Assembly (NCBI GenBank): GCA_028023455.1
Contig: JAQFVV010012495.1
Span: 1,707,711 to 1,771,710 of the forward strand
DNA: 64,000 nt
Direction: 5' to 3'
DNA from: Epiperipatus broadwayi
Taxonomy: Eukaryota > Onychophora > Udeonychophora > Euonychophora > Peripatidae
In this document: positions 47,812 through 59,629 of the stretch, piece after piece
Layout: every line of letters begins with the position of its first letter
Position numbering within the stretch: the first letter of the stretch is position 1
The notes under the pieces: generated by a model
What the model was told of the DNA's origin: nothing
Seen by the model: only the letters and a program-made list of their open reading frames with translations
Database searches by the model: none
Translations under genes and position numbers: made by a program

Positions 47812-48424
47812 ATCTTCAATGATATATTCTTGAATAGATAATTACTGCTTTTACTAAGTTTATATTATCATTTATTAATATAAACTAATTTACTATCAAT
47901 CTTCAAAATGACATAAAATTCTAATAAGTGATTTGATGTAACTGAATTTCTGTTGCGAACTGAAATAATTGTAAGTCTGATAAAATATTTGATTTATTTA
48001 ATATAAAAAAAATGTCATAATAATGTCGATAAATTTTCAAGTGATTTGAGGTGTGTGATTGTCTAAAATAGTATATAGTTTTACTTATGCATTTGTTTTG
48101 ACAAAGTAGTGTTCATTCAAAAACTTAATTACAACTCAATGAAGATTTTTCAATTTGTTGGTAATATTTTTAAAATGGTTTTCTATGACTGTAGAAATTA
48201 TAGGTATTAAGGCCATCAATTCTTCTCTTTTAAGACTATTTAAACTCTTTCTGATGTATTAAAACAGAGTAATCTTTTATATTTTTTTGAAATAATATTG
48301 ATCTATTACTTTATGTTTCATTATTATCATCATTATTTTCAAACATTATTAACTGATTTTAGATTAAAGTATTTCCATGGTTAATCTAGTTTAATTTTTA
48401 GTCTCTTTTTTTCTATATCACACT

Positions 48425-48665
48425 AACAAACTTCTTTATTTCATCCACCCATCTCACATGCAACCTATTTCTAGATTTTTTATAATCTCTTAGTATCCAA
48501 TTTAAAAATTTAACCACATTCTGTCTTCTCTTCTGGTAATATAACCAGCCCAGTTAAATTTTACTTTCTTATTTTTTATCACTTGTTTGTTTGTCATTTG
48601 TGTATTTCATTTTCAATATATTCTTGCTACTTTTATCATACATCTATCTATATTATTTTACATGT
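48425..48665 (-). pseudogene. RTE-like LINE fragment, strongly diverged
   Basis: The + text tttatttcatccacccatc, ttttataatctcttagtatcc and cagcccagttaaattttact follows 26305-26460 in order. On the - strand this is the WAGH-to-VRWMDEI region of the RTE-like ORF. Much older than the 26-29 kb copy. Confidence 0.7.
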
Positions 48666-49135
48666 AGTATTTCTTTTTTTAAAAAAAATCATGATGTTAC
48701 CTTGTGCTTATAGCTAAATTAAAACAGTAAATTCGATTGGGAGCAGTGATATCTGCTACATAATTAGAACGCCAAAAGCTGAAACATAATCTCTATATAA
48801 CAAATTTGAGTATTTTAGTAGTTTAGAATTTATGTCATGATAATTCTTCATAATTTCAAATAAACCTGAAATAAAACTTTACTCAATTAGTCTGCATTGC
48901 TGTTGATTTTTTTTCTAATCTAATAATTTGCAGTTAACTAATATTTTTATCCAAATATTATTTAATATATTTTATTTATATAAAAATTATATTTCCCCTC
49001 TTTTTTTTTTTTTTGTATTTTCACATATTTTCTTGTTTATACTAATATATATTTTTTGCTTTTGACTCAAGAATGGTAACATTAGCATATATACAAAGGA
49101 ATTTATATAATGTTGTTATCATCATCATCACCAAC

Positions 49136-49312
<177 letters not shown>

Positions 49313-49872
49313 TATGTGTAAACATTATTATAACTAATTAAATATATTCTATTGCTTCAAGATAATTCTTTTAAATTATTTTTATGCAAATGTTATGGTA
49401 GAAAGTGTTCTGATGGAAATAAAAATTTATAAAGTATAATATTAATAATAAAAGTTTTAATTTAAATTTCATTCGGTTCTGTGAGATTGGCTTGTTTGTT
49501 ATTATTAAATTCTTAATAGAAAATAGTTTTGCAATACAATATTTTAAAGTAGAAATTTCTAGAAGTGTAGACTGAATTTTTATATTAAAAATTTTAATAA
49601 ATCAACAATTGTGGAATGCCATATTTAGGACTTTATTTAATAATCAATTGGGTTTTTAGGGGGGGGTGATTTTTCTCTTGCAACTAGACGGAATCAATTA
49701 TAATTTGAACAGCTATTGGAAAACTAAAATTGGTTTTTAATTTATGTTTTTTTTTAATTCATAGCACTACCAATTTTTTTTCAATAAACTTTTAGTGAAA
49801 TCTAGCGTTATTATAATTTTGTAAGATATTTGCTAGTGAAAAAAATAAGTTATACATACCATTTTCATTGGG

Positions 49873-49985
49873 TTTTTTTTTTTCATATGTCATAGCATCG
49901 GCCGGGACGCGAACCCACAACCGTCTGCAAACAAATACTTGCTTGCAAGGCGGCTGCGATGACCTCTCGGCTAACAATGCTTGAC
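49873..49985 (-). repeat. tRNA-derived SINE-like element with enlarged variable region
   Basis: On the - strand: tcaagcattgttagccgag, loop CTTGCAA, extra segment with gtttgcagacgg, T arm gggttcgcgtcccgg, tail gctatgacatatg plus an A run. It differs from the 47703 copy at only a handful of positions. Confidence 0.75.
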
Positions 49986-50485
49986 TACCATTTTCATTGT
50001 TAAACTCAACACTTGAAAAAAATGATAATTATTTTTTTATAATTTTTATTTTATTTTACTTATAATATCAGTTTAGTTCAAATTAATTTTAACATAAACA
50101 GTTGAAATAACTTTTACGTCTCATAATTAGATTAATTTATCATTCATTGGCCAATTATATTTTAAAAATGGGAAGAGCATAATATATAAATAACTCTTTT
50201 TTCCAGTTTTTTTTAATATTATGGAATAAATTTAAAATAAATAAGAAGTATATAAGTAGTATTTTAATCTAAGAATTATATATAAATGTATGTGTGTGTG
50301 TGAAATATGCATATTTATATAATTTTATTAACAAAGCTATTAAATTTGTAGTAATAAACACAGTTGTTATTGTCAAAGTATATTAACCAGTTATTTTTAA
50401 CTCCATTTTGACAATCATTTTTACTGCAGGTTGATAGTTTTGATTGTTTTTATTATTTTATGCTATGTTGATTTTGTTTAGCCAT

Positions 50486-50486
<1 letters not shown>

Positions 50487-50540
<54 letters not shown>
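50487..50540. repeat. (TA)n(TG)n microsatellite
   Basis: A TA run followed by about 15 TG units, adjoining a family C unit. Confidence 0.95.
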
Positions 50541-50544
<4 letters not shown>

Positions 50545-50785
50545 GGGAGCATACCAATAGCTCTAACAAGCTTTTATTTATAAGTGCTCAAGAGAAAGCA
50601 TTCAAAATCTCTATCTAGAATGATCCTTATCCTCAGACTAATTGGTTTCGAGCTTTCGGCTTACCTCAGTGAAGAGATAGGACATTCAGACATTAGATCT
50701 AAAATCCCAACTCAAAAGTTGGTACTAGTTATTAAGTAGAAAATCTGAAATTTTCAGACATGTCTTTAAATCCAGATGTCTAATT

Positions 50786-50800
<15 letters not shown>
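50541..50800 (-). repeat. family C half-unit, copy C4
   Basis: gcataccaatagctctaaca, ctaggacattc-like and attaagtagaaaatctg blocks match C1 and C2. The hammerhead region (50631-50672, - strand) reads CTTCA, CTGAGGT, AGC/GCT, GAA, ...GTC, TGAGG: one core change (A9 to T) with stem I intact. Confidence 0.8.
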
Positions 50801-50821
<21 letters not shown>

Positions 50822-50825
50822 TTAA

Positions 50826-51260
<435 letters not shown>

Positions 51261-51396
51261 TTCTTAATGACTACAACTCATTGAGTCCAACTTCTAGGTA
51301 AATCAATTCTCCAAGACAGATATTTGGAGATATAGGAAATAGAAATATATATGTTAATTATATTATATAAAAATAACATTTGAAATGCATTTTTAG

Positions 51397-51528
51397 GTTC
51401 AAAACTTTATGAAAGTTGTACAGAAAATAAAACTTGCATATTTGAAGATGATAATAGTATCTGCAGAGCAAATAAATGCATATGTTCTCCAGGATTTCCT
51501 ATAGAAATTCATTCCCGTTGTTATAAAG
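51397..51528 (+). CDS. EB-module secreted protein, exon 3 (second cysteine-rich module)
   Basis: The acceptor (gcatttttag) and donor (aaag followed by gtattt) both fall in phase 1. The exon is 132 bases, 44 codons. It encodes GSKLYESCTENKTC, then DDNSICRANKCICSPGF and a final cysteine. Spacing is C-x5-C-x8-C-x4-C-x1-C-x11-C, matching the modules in exons 2 and 4. No stop in frame. Its length and symmetrical phase mean modules can be gained or skipped without disturbing the frame. Confidence 0.85.
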
Positions 51529-52821
51529 GTATTTGATTATAAATGTTTTTGATTAATTTATAACTAACTGATGTTTCTTAAATAATCATGTATGTCTATT
51601 TATATTAAATAATTAAAAACTTCTAGCATTCTTTTAAAGAATAGAAATCCATTCTACATAGTGTATTTGGTGGAAAGATGAAAGTAACTGTTTTTCTCTG
51701 TGAACTGTCTCCAGCACAATCTTTAAATTAGCATGTGTTATATAGCAACATATTTTAGTTGATCATCAAAAAACTTTTAAAGTGCTTTTATGTCTGCATC
51801 ATGAGATTGAATATTAAATGTAACTGTCTTTTATATCTTATCTTATAATAGATCAACACTATAGAATTACATTTTTTTAAAATAAATTCAACAAAACTAA
51901 TACTGAAATGTTTGAAATGATAATAGTAAAGACATTAGTTACATGAATGTTTTTGAGTAGTTTTCAAAAGTTTAAGATAGTAGAGAGTAGTAGAGGAAGC
52001 ATTGAAGATGAACCATGTAAGTACAAAACACATTATCACATTTCATGTCACAATTCATAATCCAAGCACACTAGCACTTTGAAACTTTTGTGATGAATAC
52101 CTAAACTATGTCAATACATTAAACAATTATTGCATCAAAGATAGCCCTGCAGACAACTAGTCAAGTGAGAACCAGTCATGTTTTCATTAGGACCCAGTGA
52201 TATATTTAGTACAGAGTCTTTCAGTGTAACATTGATAATTAATGAATGTTACAAAAATGTCTTTTCAATATCAAGATCAGTTTTTCATTATTGTTTTTTT
52301 TTAAAATTTATTTGGATACTCTAATGCATATTGTGCTGATAAATTTAAGTTTGAAAACTGTTAACAATAGATCTTTAATTGACTCTAACAGAAAATAACT
52401 TTCTTATTTTGATTTTGATTTCTACATTGTTAATGTGAATATTGTATGTTATTGCATTTAGAATAAAACTGATTTATGTTTCATCAACTCCCTTAACCAA
52501 AATATATAAGTACTTATTACACTGCACTAAAATGTAAATAATTATACACACTTTGAAAGCAGGCATTAATCTTTTATTATGGTATTCACAGTCAATACTA
52601 TCTTTAACATACTAAGCAGTTTCAAATCAATGTGTAATTTAAAATATCATTAAGAATAAATTGAATTACTAATAAAAAACAATTTTTAAAATAACTGAAA
52701 ATGTTCAGAAACTATTAGAAATATAATAACAAGCATAAAGTCTTATAACGCAAATAGAATTTAATTTCGACAAAGTAAAATGATTATTGAAATTTTAACA
52801 ATCATAATTATGTTATAGTAT

Positions 52822-52915
52822 CTTTTTTTTCCATATGTCAAAGCATTGGCCAGGAAGTGAACCCAAACTAGCTGTTTGGAAAGCAGCTATGCTAACCACT
52901 AAGCTAACAATGCTT
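52822..52915 (-). repeat. tRNA-derived SINE-like element, decayed tRNA-Gly(TCC)-like head
   Basis: On the - strand: caagcattgttagcttagtg, anticodon region gctgctttccaaacagc, T arm gggttcacttcc, tail gctttgacatatgg plus an A run. The B box resembles the consensus; acceptor pairing is weak. Confidence 0.7.
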
Positions 52916-53017
52916 GATCAAAATGTTTGAAACAAAATTTAGCAAATTTTTAAAAAACAACAAATTCAGGAAAAAACATGTAAATAAGTAGAACTAGAAT
53001 CATTATAATACTTTTAT

Positions 53018-53225
53018 AAATTTCCACATATACACTCTAATGCAAATGTTTTTTTTTTATATTATTACTTTAATTTTCTAACAGTTTCAACTGTTCTGCA
53101 ATCTTCATCAGAGCTACAACATTTAAACATATAATTATATAACCATTATTCTATATACATATAGATTAAAGGAATTATATAAAAAATTTGCATTATAGTG
53201 TATATGTGGAGATTTATAAAAGTAA
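53018..53225. repeat. family D inverted repeat with hammerhead-like core
   Basis: Outer arms ataaatttccacatatacac (53026 on) and gtgtatatgtggagatttat (53200-53219) are inverted. Inside, on the - strand at 53115-53080, CTGATGA is followed by stem II GATTG and CAGTT (with wobbles), GAA and ACTGTT. Stem I pairs over only about 2 bases. Probably a decayed PLE-type ribozyme unit. Confidence 0.5.
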
Positions 53226-54239
53226 GATAGGGGAATATATGAAGGATTGCAAAAAAATAAAGGAGAAGATATTAGAATCATTATAAAAGAATTTATAAAA
53301 TTGTTTATTTTATTGTATCAAAATATTTTTAAGTGAAATTAGTTATAAAAAAGCTTACATGTAAATAAATTTTTACTTATAAGGATTGCTAAAATGAAAT
53401 AAAAAAACTTCAAATATAAACAATAAAAAGTAAAAAATTACCTAGATTAGATTGTTTATTGTCAAAATAGTATGTTCTTAATTTAGAATATTTTAAAAGA
53501 TATTAATACTTTTAATATTGTGTAAAGAAATTGTATTACATACATTAAAAAGTTAACTGAAAATTCTTCAAGTTTTAAAATTAATAATTTATTATTTCTT
53601 TTTTTTTTTTTTTGGTATTGATTTAGAATAAGATGTGCACTATTTTGATAAAATACTTTAATATTGTTTTTCATTATTTTTTACTCATTAGCCATATATA
53701 AACATTAAAGAAAAATGTCATAACATTATGTTTAAAAAAGTAAAGTAGTATTCTTTAAAAATAATAAGAATAATTGAATTTAAAAAATTTGTTTATTTAA
53801 AAACTATTAATTTATTGAAAACCTACTTCAATATTAAAAGAAAATAGAATAATGTTGGAATTCTTTGTAAAATATTATTAATATAGGAATGTTTAATTTT
53901 TAATCTTATACACTTGAAATATCTACTATGGTAGTGTACCTATGGGCTGTGAATTTTGATTTACTTTTGACTAATATTAATATATTTGAGTAGGTGTACT
54001 TTGTAATATATTTGAAATTATATCTATATTCATATATTTTAAATATTGATAATCTATCTGGGTAACATCTCTACTCAACCATACACTAATATGGATGAAA
54101 ATATTAACCATAATTATATGATTTTAAAAGAATATTCTACTCTAAGAGATCATGATTACAACTTAGTCCATTTTTTTTAAAGAATAAGCAAAGCAATGCA
54201 TATCACCAAATAAAAATATTTAGGTTCACATCTTAAATG

Positions 54240-54260
54240 TATATATATATATATATATAC
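54240..54260. repeat. (TA)n microsatellite
   Basis: About ten TA units. Confidence 0.9.
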
Positions 54261-54349
54261 ACCCTAAAAATAAAATGTCCATTAATAAAAACTATTGTAA
54301 GAACAATAAAATAATAAACATAACAGGAATTAATTATTATATACAGTCT

Positions 54350-54487
54350 TTCAATCTGCAGAAGAACATTTGATTAATTCCTTAGCTCTCCTCAACTACT
54401 GGCAATTGAGGGGGATTAAGGAATTAACCACAGTTGATAAGGGTTAAGGAATTAACCAAAAGTACTTCTGCTGATTGAAAGACAGTA
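54350..54487. repeat. inverted repeat with internal palindromes
   Basis: Outer arms agtctttcaatctgcagaag and cttctgctgattgaaagac pair. The interior contains ggaattaacc twice (54427-54436 and 54449-54460) against ggttaattcc-like text in the left arm. Possibly a small foldback element. Confidence 0.65.
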
Positions 54488-54512
54488 TAGGATAGTTATT
54501 TACCATTATATT

Positions 54513-54518
<6 letters not shown>

Positions 54519-54563
<45 letters not shown>
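54519..54563. repeat. (TA)n(CA)n microsatellite
   Basis: A TA run then a CA run. Confidence 0.95.
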
Positions 54564-54749
54564 AACATAATATAATGTATTATTATTAAATTCTTAAATA
54601 ATTCTCATTTAAATACAAGTATGTATTTTAGAAACTAACTTTAAATATAAACAAAATATTCAACAATGAATATCTATCTGTTCCATGTATAAATTTATGC
54701 CTATTCGAACTTTAAAACCTATATATTATCTATAGTTATTTCTTATATA

Positions 54750-55978
54750 CCTGGGTCTCATTTTACGCAATAGATAGATTCCTCAGAAAACACGCGCAAA
54801 TGAAATTGTGCAAAAATAGACGTAACTTACCTTGAAAAAGGGGGGATATGCACTGTGATTTTTCAAAAATTGCATAAAAGCAAAGCACCAACGTAAAATT
54901 ACTTTAAAATCGCGCAAAAAAAAATAAGGAAATAAAATATGACTAATAAAAAATTTCAAATTTGAAAAAAATTGATACAAGACAAACTTTTTTTATCTAT
55001 AATACTTAATTTTATTCAAAACTATATATTTTTATGCATAATTTACAGTACAGTAATTGACATTTTTTTATACACGTTTTAATTATTATCACTACTTGCC
55101 GATAAACAGGTTCGTTAGCAAACTGGTAAAAAATCAAACTAGCACCAACTTCACTCTCATGTTGTGTTAATGGTTTTCTGGTGACAACGTAATTAGTAAT
55201 TAATCTTAGAGATGATGATTTTATTAATTGTTTATGAAGCTTGTGATATCCAGACATACAACCATTTAGCTCTCGATGGAATTTAAGAGCACATTCGTGA
55301 ATAGTGTCCTTAATAAGAAAATAATTTGCCAACTGATTAGAAAGTTGAAGACTTTCTCGAATCATTTTTGCAGTGAAAGAAACAACTAAAATTTAAATTC
55401 TTATTTTTGTCTTTAATTTTCAATTCCATTTAAAAATCAAATTTTGTTTCACATTACATTAATTAAATTTCAGGTCACCTTAAGTAATTTTTAAATTGTT
55501 AATTACAAATAAAAATCAGATTTTAATTTTTAATTGTCAAATTTAATTGTGCCCACTGCTATTACTCATCTTTTAAAAATGAACTTGTGGACACTAAATG
55601 ATTAATAATTGATTAAATTCTTTTTTAAAAAGCAAAAACAGAATGTGATTTAAAATGCAAAATTAACACGCACAATGTTTGAACAAATTTACATTATAAT
55701 CTTGTAAAATTTAATGTGTGTATACATAAAATGTGGAAATCATGATTTTAATTTCATTATTGCATAAAATCTTACTATTATAAAACACTGAAAATATTGA
55801 AATTACTAAGATGAAAGTCGAATTCCAATAATGTGCTATCACTTTCAATATGACATAAGAGTGCGAAATTTATTATTTAAAGTAATAGCGCATTATCGGA
55901 GTTTGACTTCCGGAGAAACATGAATCGCGTAACTTCAAAATCGTGTTAAATAAATCTGCGTAAAAAGAGACCCGGGTG
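54750..55978 (-). mobile_element. Tigger/pogo-like DNA transposon remnant
   Basis: The ends read CCTGGGTCTCATTTTACGCA on the + strand and CACCCGGGTCTCTTTTTACGCA on the - strand, each flanked by TA (54748-54749 and 55979-55980), the target duplication of Tc1/mariner-pogo elements. The CGC-containing subterminal text (acgcgcaaat, cgcgtaac) is typical of Tigger ends. The internal - strand frame at 55365-55012 encodes only a transposase C-terminal segment (see that entry). At 1.23 kb it is an internally deleted copy. Confidence 0.8.
55012..55365 (-). pseudogene. C-terminal fragment of a Tigger-like transposase
   Basis: 117 codons starting at ATG 55365. LQLSNQLANYFLIKD, CALKFHRELNGCMSGYHKL and SLRLITNYVVTRKP resemble the C-terminal end of Tigger/pogo transposases (a helix-rich part after the DDE domain, ending in an MSxYRxL-like and TxxxxxxK text). 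No DDE catalytic residues are present, so it cannot transpose DNA. The DNA-binding and catalytic parts are lost by internal deletion. Confidence 0.6.
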
Positions 55979-56072
55979 TACTTCAAATATTTTTTATTAA
56001 AACTAAATTTAATTACAAATTGAAATATTCTACATTTTTAAAAATAAAATAAATTATATTAATACAGATGAA

Positions 56073-56077
<5 letters not shown>

Positions 56078-56118
<41 letters not shown>

Positions 56119-56120
56119 AT
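56078..56120. repeat. (TA)n(TG)n microsatellite
   Basis: A TA run followed by TG units. Confidence 0.95.
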
Positions 56121-57132
56121 CCTAAAATTATGTGCATTGATGGTACATATGTATATATATTGTATAATATATACATTTAGGTAATGGTATTATTTTTTCT
56201 TATTTTTCTAAAGGTAAATATTGCCTCATTTAATTCATTATTGGTTAATAATTTAAACATTTTTGTATAAACTAAGTGATCTTTCTACTCATATTGTATG
56301 ATATTATACATAATAAATATTTTTGGGGTAATACACAGTATTTTTATTTTATTTTTTCTGCAATTATGATATACAAAATTTAGTAGCAAGTTATTTTTCA
56401 GAGATGGTATATATTTATATTGGCTTTCTGGTTAACCGCATGCTCTCTTTCTGGTCTGTTTTTCACATCTTCACAGTACCCAGATCAAAATCATAATTTG
56501 TGAAGAAAGAATTCATCTGAAATTTTTCTCAATATCAGCAGATTCCAAAAGCAATCTGATTAGCTTTTCTATTTCTTTCTTGAATGATCCAATGTCTTAT
56601 TTAATACTATTAAGCATTTGATTTCATGCCTTATAAAATTTGAAATATTTATAGATTACAATATGGATTATGATGGTTTTATTCAGATAGACAGATTATA
56701 ATTAATCTTTTTAGAAATATAATGATTGATCAGAAATGGATTCCTAAATATATGGTAAAACAAGAAAAGAAAGTTTTAAATATTCATGAATCTAAAGATT
56801 TCTCGCCTGTTTATTCCTTCACTATTTTTTTTTTGGAGTGCTTTTAGTTTGATCTTCATTCTGCAGTTGACTATTTAAACGTCATTTACCTTTCACTTAT
56901 CTATAAATTCATTATGGAAACTAAAAATACTTTAATGTTTCATAGTTTAGTATATTATCTGCATTCTTCTTATTCTTTTATCTCTATACTTAGAAACTAA
57001 ATTCACTATCACTCTATATAATTTAAAAAATAAAATTTAAATAACTTTACTTGTGTTAGATTTAATATTATTGGGTTATATATATTTAAACCATAATATT
57101 AATTTTTAGCTTTATATTTTTTATCTTTTCAG

Positions 57133-57258
57133 ATTATACAGTCGGAACAAAGTGTAACTATACTTCACAATGTGAAATTGGTAAACAATTTTGTGAAAAT
57201 CATATTTGTACCTGCTCTATGTATTTTCCTGTGATAGTCAGTGAAAAATGTTATGAAA
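57133..57258 (+). CDS. EB-module secreted protein, exon 4 (third cysteine-rich module)
   Basis: The acceptor (tatcttttcag) and donor (gaaa followed by gtaagtaa, near consensus) both fall in phase 1. The exon is 126 bases, 42 codons. It encodes DYTVGTKCNYTSQC, then GKQFCENHICTCSMYFP and a final cysteine. Spacing is C-x5-C-x6-C-x4-C-x1-C-x11-C. One sequon (NYT). The open phase-1 donor shows that at least one more exon lies downstream; none was recognised before the window ends. Confidence 0.85.
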
Positions 57259-57442
57259 GTAAGTAAATGAATTTTTTTTTTTTAATAAATGCGTCCATGA
57301 ATATACGAAATAAAAATAAAAACGTGCGCATATATAATATACATTACAAGCATAAAGCTAAACTAGTCAATAAATAATTAAAATTACCCCAAATCCAAAA
57401 CTCAACCAGACTAGGCAAGAAAATAAAATCAAAAATACAACC

Positions 57443-57476
57443 AATCGTTTCACTGCTACAAGTAGACGTCTCAAGT
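57443..57476 (-). ncRNA. degenerate hammerhead motif, family E (left arm)
   Basis: On the - strand: CTTGAGACG, then CTACT with loop TGT and AGCAG (one mismatch), TGAAACG. Layout as in PLE hammerheads, but the CTGANGA core is altered. Confidence 0.45.
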
Positions 57477-57555
57477 ATAAAGAACTACGAAACAACCCGT
57501 AAATCCATTTACTTCCCAAAAGAACGTTTTAATAAGTTAATTGCTTAGGAATAAA

Positions 57556-58050
57556 TATTTGAAAACCAGGCACTCATCACAAACTTGGATGTTAATTGTA
57601 AGTATAGGGATTTGAACTCAGATTTTCAAGTACTATTCAACTATTCGCACTATCTCGTACAACTGATACACATGACCACACACATGTAGAAAAGATAAAT
57701 CAATTACCAAGACATGTATTTCGTGCTAAACCAGCACTCATCAGTTGGTCCAGATTATCATCACACACACACACATATATATATAATCAGTGCTCAGTTT
57801 ATATTAAGATAGAAAATCTTCATACTTTAATGGACAGGCTTCAATCTACTTCAACTTCCAACTTTTCAGCCATCCATATCATTGAAAATCTGATGATGAA
57901 AACCCAAATCCCATGCTGATGCCAACATTATTGCCATACCCATGTTGACCTCAAGTCACTCTGATTTCTCATTTATAGGACCATATCCATTTAAATACAT
58001 AGAAGAGGGATGGGCATGATACAAGTTTGATGTGTAAATATTTGAAAACC
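57556..58050 (-). repeat. family A unit, longest copy
   Basis: Runs from ggcactcatcacaaacttgg through ggatttgaactcagattt, the hammerhead, ttaatggacaggcttcaatc, gatgatgaaaacccaaatcc and agaagagggatgggcatgat to aaatatttgaaaacc. Used here as the reference for family A. Non-coding. Confidence 0.85.
57706..57749 (-). ncRNA. hammerhead ribozyme, family A, best copy
   Basis: On the - strand: stem I ACCAA, core CTGATGA, stem II GTGCT with loop GGTTT and AGCAC (five perfect pairs), GAA, ATACATGT, cleavage-site C (complement of 57711), then TTGGT pairing perfectly with ACCAA. Every invariant hammerhead position is satisfied. The near-palindromic stem III ACATGT fits the dimeric action known for PLE hammerheads. 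This is the strongest ribozyme candidate in the window. Confidence 0.85.
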
Positions 58051-58412
58051 AGGCATTCTTCACAAACCTGAAGCTTAATTGTAAGTATAGTGGATTTGAA
58101 CTTAAGATTTTCAAGCACTCTACAACTATTCACATTATCTCATACAACCAATACACATAACCACACACATGTAGAAAAGATATGGTCCTATACATAAGAG
58201 GTCAGAGTGACTTGAGGTCAACATGAATATGGCAATAATGTTGGCATCAGCATGGGATTTGGGTTTTCATCATCAGATTTTCAATGTCATGGATGGCTGA
58301 AAAGTTGGATGTTGAAGTAGATTGAAGCCTGTCCATTAAAGTATGAAGATTTGCTATCTTAATATAAACTGAGCACTGATTATATATATATGTGTGGGAG
58401 ATGATAATCTGG

Positions 58413-58457
58413 ACCAACTGATGAGTGTTGGTTTAGAATGAAATACTTTATCTTGGT
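58413..58457 (+). ncRNA. hammerhead ribozyme, family A, stem II weakened
   Basis: ACCAA, CTGATGA, GTGTT with loop GGTTT and AGAAT (mismatched stem II), GAA, ATACTTTAT, C, TTGGT. Core intact, stem II poor. Confidence 0.5.
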
Positions 58458-58888
58458 GATTATTTATCTTTTCTACATATGTGTGGTCATGTGTATTGTT
58501 TGTATGAGATAGTATGAATAGTTGAAGGGTGCTTGAAAATCTGAGTTCAAATCTCCTATACTTACAATTAAGCTCCAGATTTATTAAGAATGCCTGGTTT
58601 TCAAATATTTACATATCAAGCTTGTATCCTGCCCATCCCTCTTCTATGTATTTAAATGGATACAGTCCTATACATGAGGGGTCATAGTGACTTCAGGTCA
58701 ACATGGGTATGGCAATAATGTTAGCATCAGCATGGAAATTGGCTTTTCATCATCAGATTTTCAATGACATGGATGGCTGAAAAGTTGGAAGTTGAAGTAG
58801 ATTGAAGCCTGTCCATTAAAGCATGAAGATTTGCTATATTAATATAAACTGAGCTGATTATATATATGTGTGGGAGATGATAATCTGG

Positions 58889-58932
58889 ACCAACTGATGA
58901 GTGCTGGTTTAGCATAAAATACATATCTTGGT
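58889..58932 (+). ncRNA. hammerhead-like motif, family A, G12 lost
   Basis: ACCAA, CTGATGA, GTGCT with loop GGTTT and AGCAT, then AAA instead of GAA, ATACATAT, C, TTGGT. Loss of the catalytic G should inactivate it. Confidence 0.5.
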
Positions 58933-59040
58933 GATTATTTATCTTTTGTACATGTGTGTGGTCATGTGTTTTGGTTGTATGAGATAGTGTGAATAGTTGA
59001 AGGGTGCTTAAAAATCTGAGTTCAAATCCCCTATACTTGC

Positions 59041-59398
59041 TTCAGAATAGTAAATTTTCAACAATAAAGATTCTTTAATTTTTTTTTATTTCATTTCTCT
59101 CAAAGAAGACAACTTAGCTTCATCAAAATTAATAGTGTGGCCTGCATCTTTTTCATGGACATAGAAAAAAGAACTAAGATATTTATTTCTAATCCTACTT
59201 TTATAAACTTTTATTCTTTCATTTAAACTCAAACTATTCTGATCTATGTAAACCTTCTACTGTTTTGTATGTCCATGAAAAAGATACAAGCCACACTATT
59301 AATTTTGATGAAACTAAGATTGTCTTCTTTGAGAGAAATGAAATAAAAAGAAGAATTAAAAGAATCTTTATTATTAAAAATTTATTATTCTGAAGCAA
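59041..59398. pseudogene. PLE GIY-YIG endonuclease remnants in an inverted repeat
   Basis: The + strand arm 59255-59398 reads VHEKDTSHTINFDETKIV then RRIK, and the - strand arm 59163-59041 reads VHEKDAGHTINFDEAK then KIKES. Both resemble the C-terminal part of PLE GIY-YIG nucleases (H...HxIxFDE...E...R.IKE). Spacer about 100 bp. This is a different PLE family from the one at 581-2918. Frameshifted and truncated. Confidence 0.7.
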
Positions 59399-59531
59399 TT
59401 AACTTATTTAAAAGTGTAAGTTATCATTAAAACTTATTTAAAAGTGCTTTTAATATTAAGGGTGGGTGGGAAGTAAATGGATTTGTGGGTAATGTTTAAT
59501 ATAAATATGATGTTGTTTTGTAGTTCTTTAC

Positions 59532-59565
59532 ACTTGAGAAGTCTGCTTGTAGCAGTAAAACCATT
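59532..59565 (+). ncRNA. degenerate hammerhead motif, family E (right arm)
   Basis: CTTGAGAAG, CTGCT with loop TGT and AGCAG (five perfect pairs), TAAAACC where the left arm has TGAAACG. Stem II is better and the GAA worse than in the partner arm. Confidence 0.45.
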
Positions 59566-59624
59566 GTTTGTGTTTTTAATTTTATTTTCTTGGCTAGTCG
59601 GCTGGAGTTTTGGATTTGGGGTAA

Positions 59625-59629
<5 letters not shown>

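Larger units (their letters stand above)
51529..57132 (+). other. intron 3 of the EB-module gene (5.6 kb)
   Basis: GT at 51529 and AG at 57131-57132. Contains a SINE-like copy, a family D motif, an inverted repeat, a Tigger-like element and microsatellites. 51.5-52.8, 53.2-54.2 and 56.1-57.1 kb show nothing recognisable. Confidence 0.65.
58175..59040 (+). repeat. two family A units in tandem, inverted relative to 57556-58050
   Basis: Each unit starts near atggtcctatacatgagagg-like text (about 58180 and 58660), runs through the hammerhead and ends ttcaaatcccctatactt (58560 and 59040). Unit length is about 440-480 bp. Confidence 0.85.

Noticed and set aside
57371-57500. Protein similarity between frames at 57371 (+) and 59640 (-)
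   Set aside because: The two segments are inverted DNA copies, and the frames are broken or antisense to the PLE. The shared translation reflects repeat identity, not a conserved protein.
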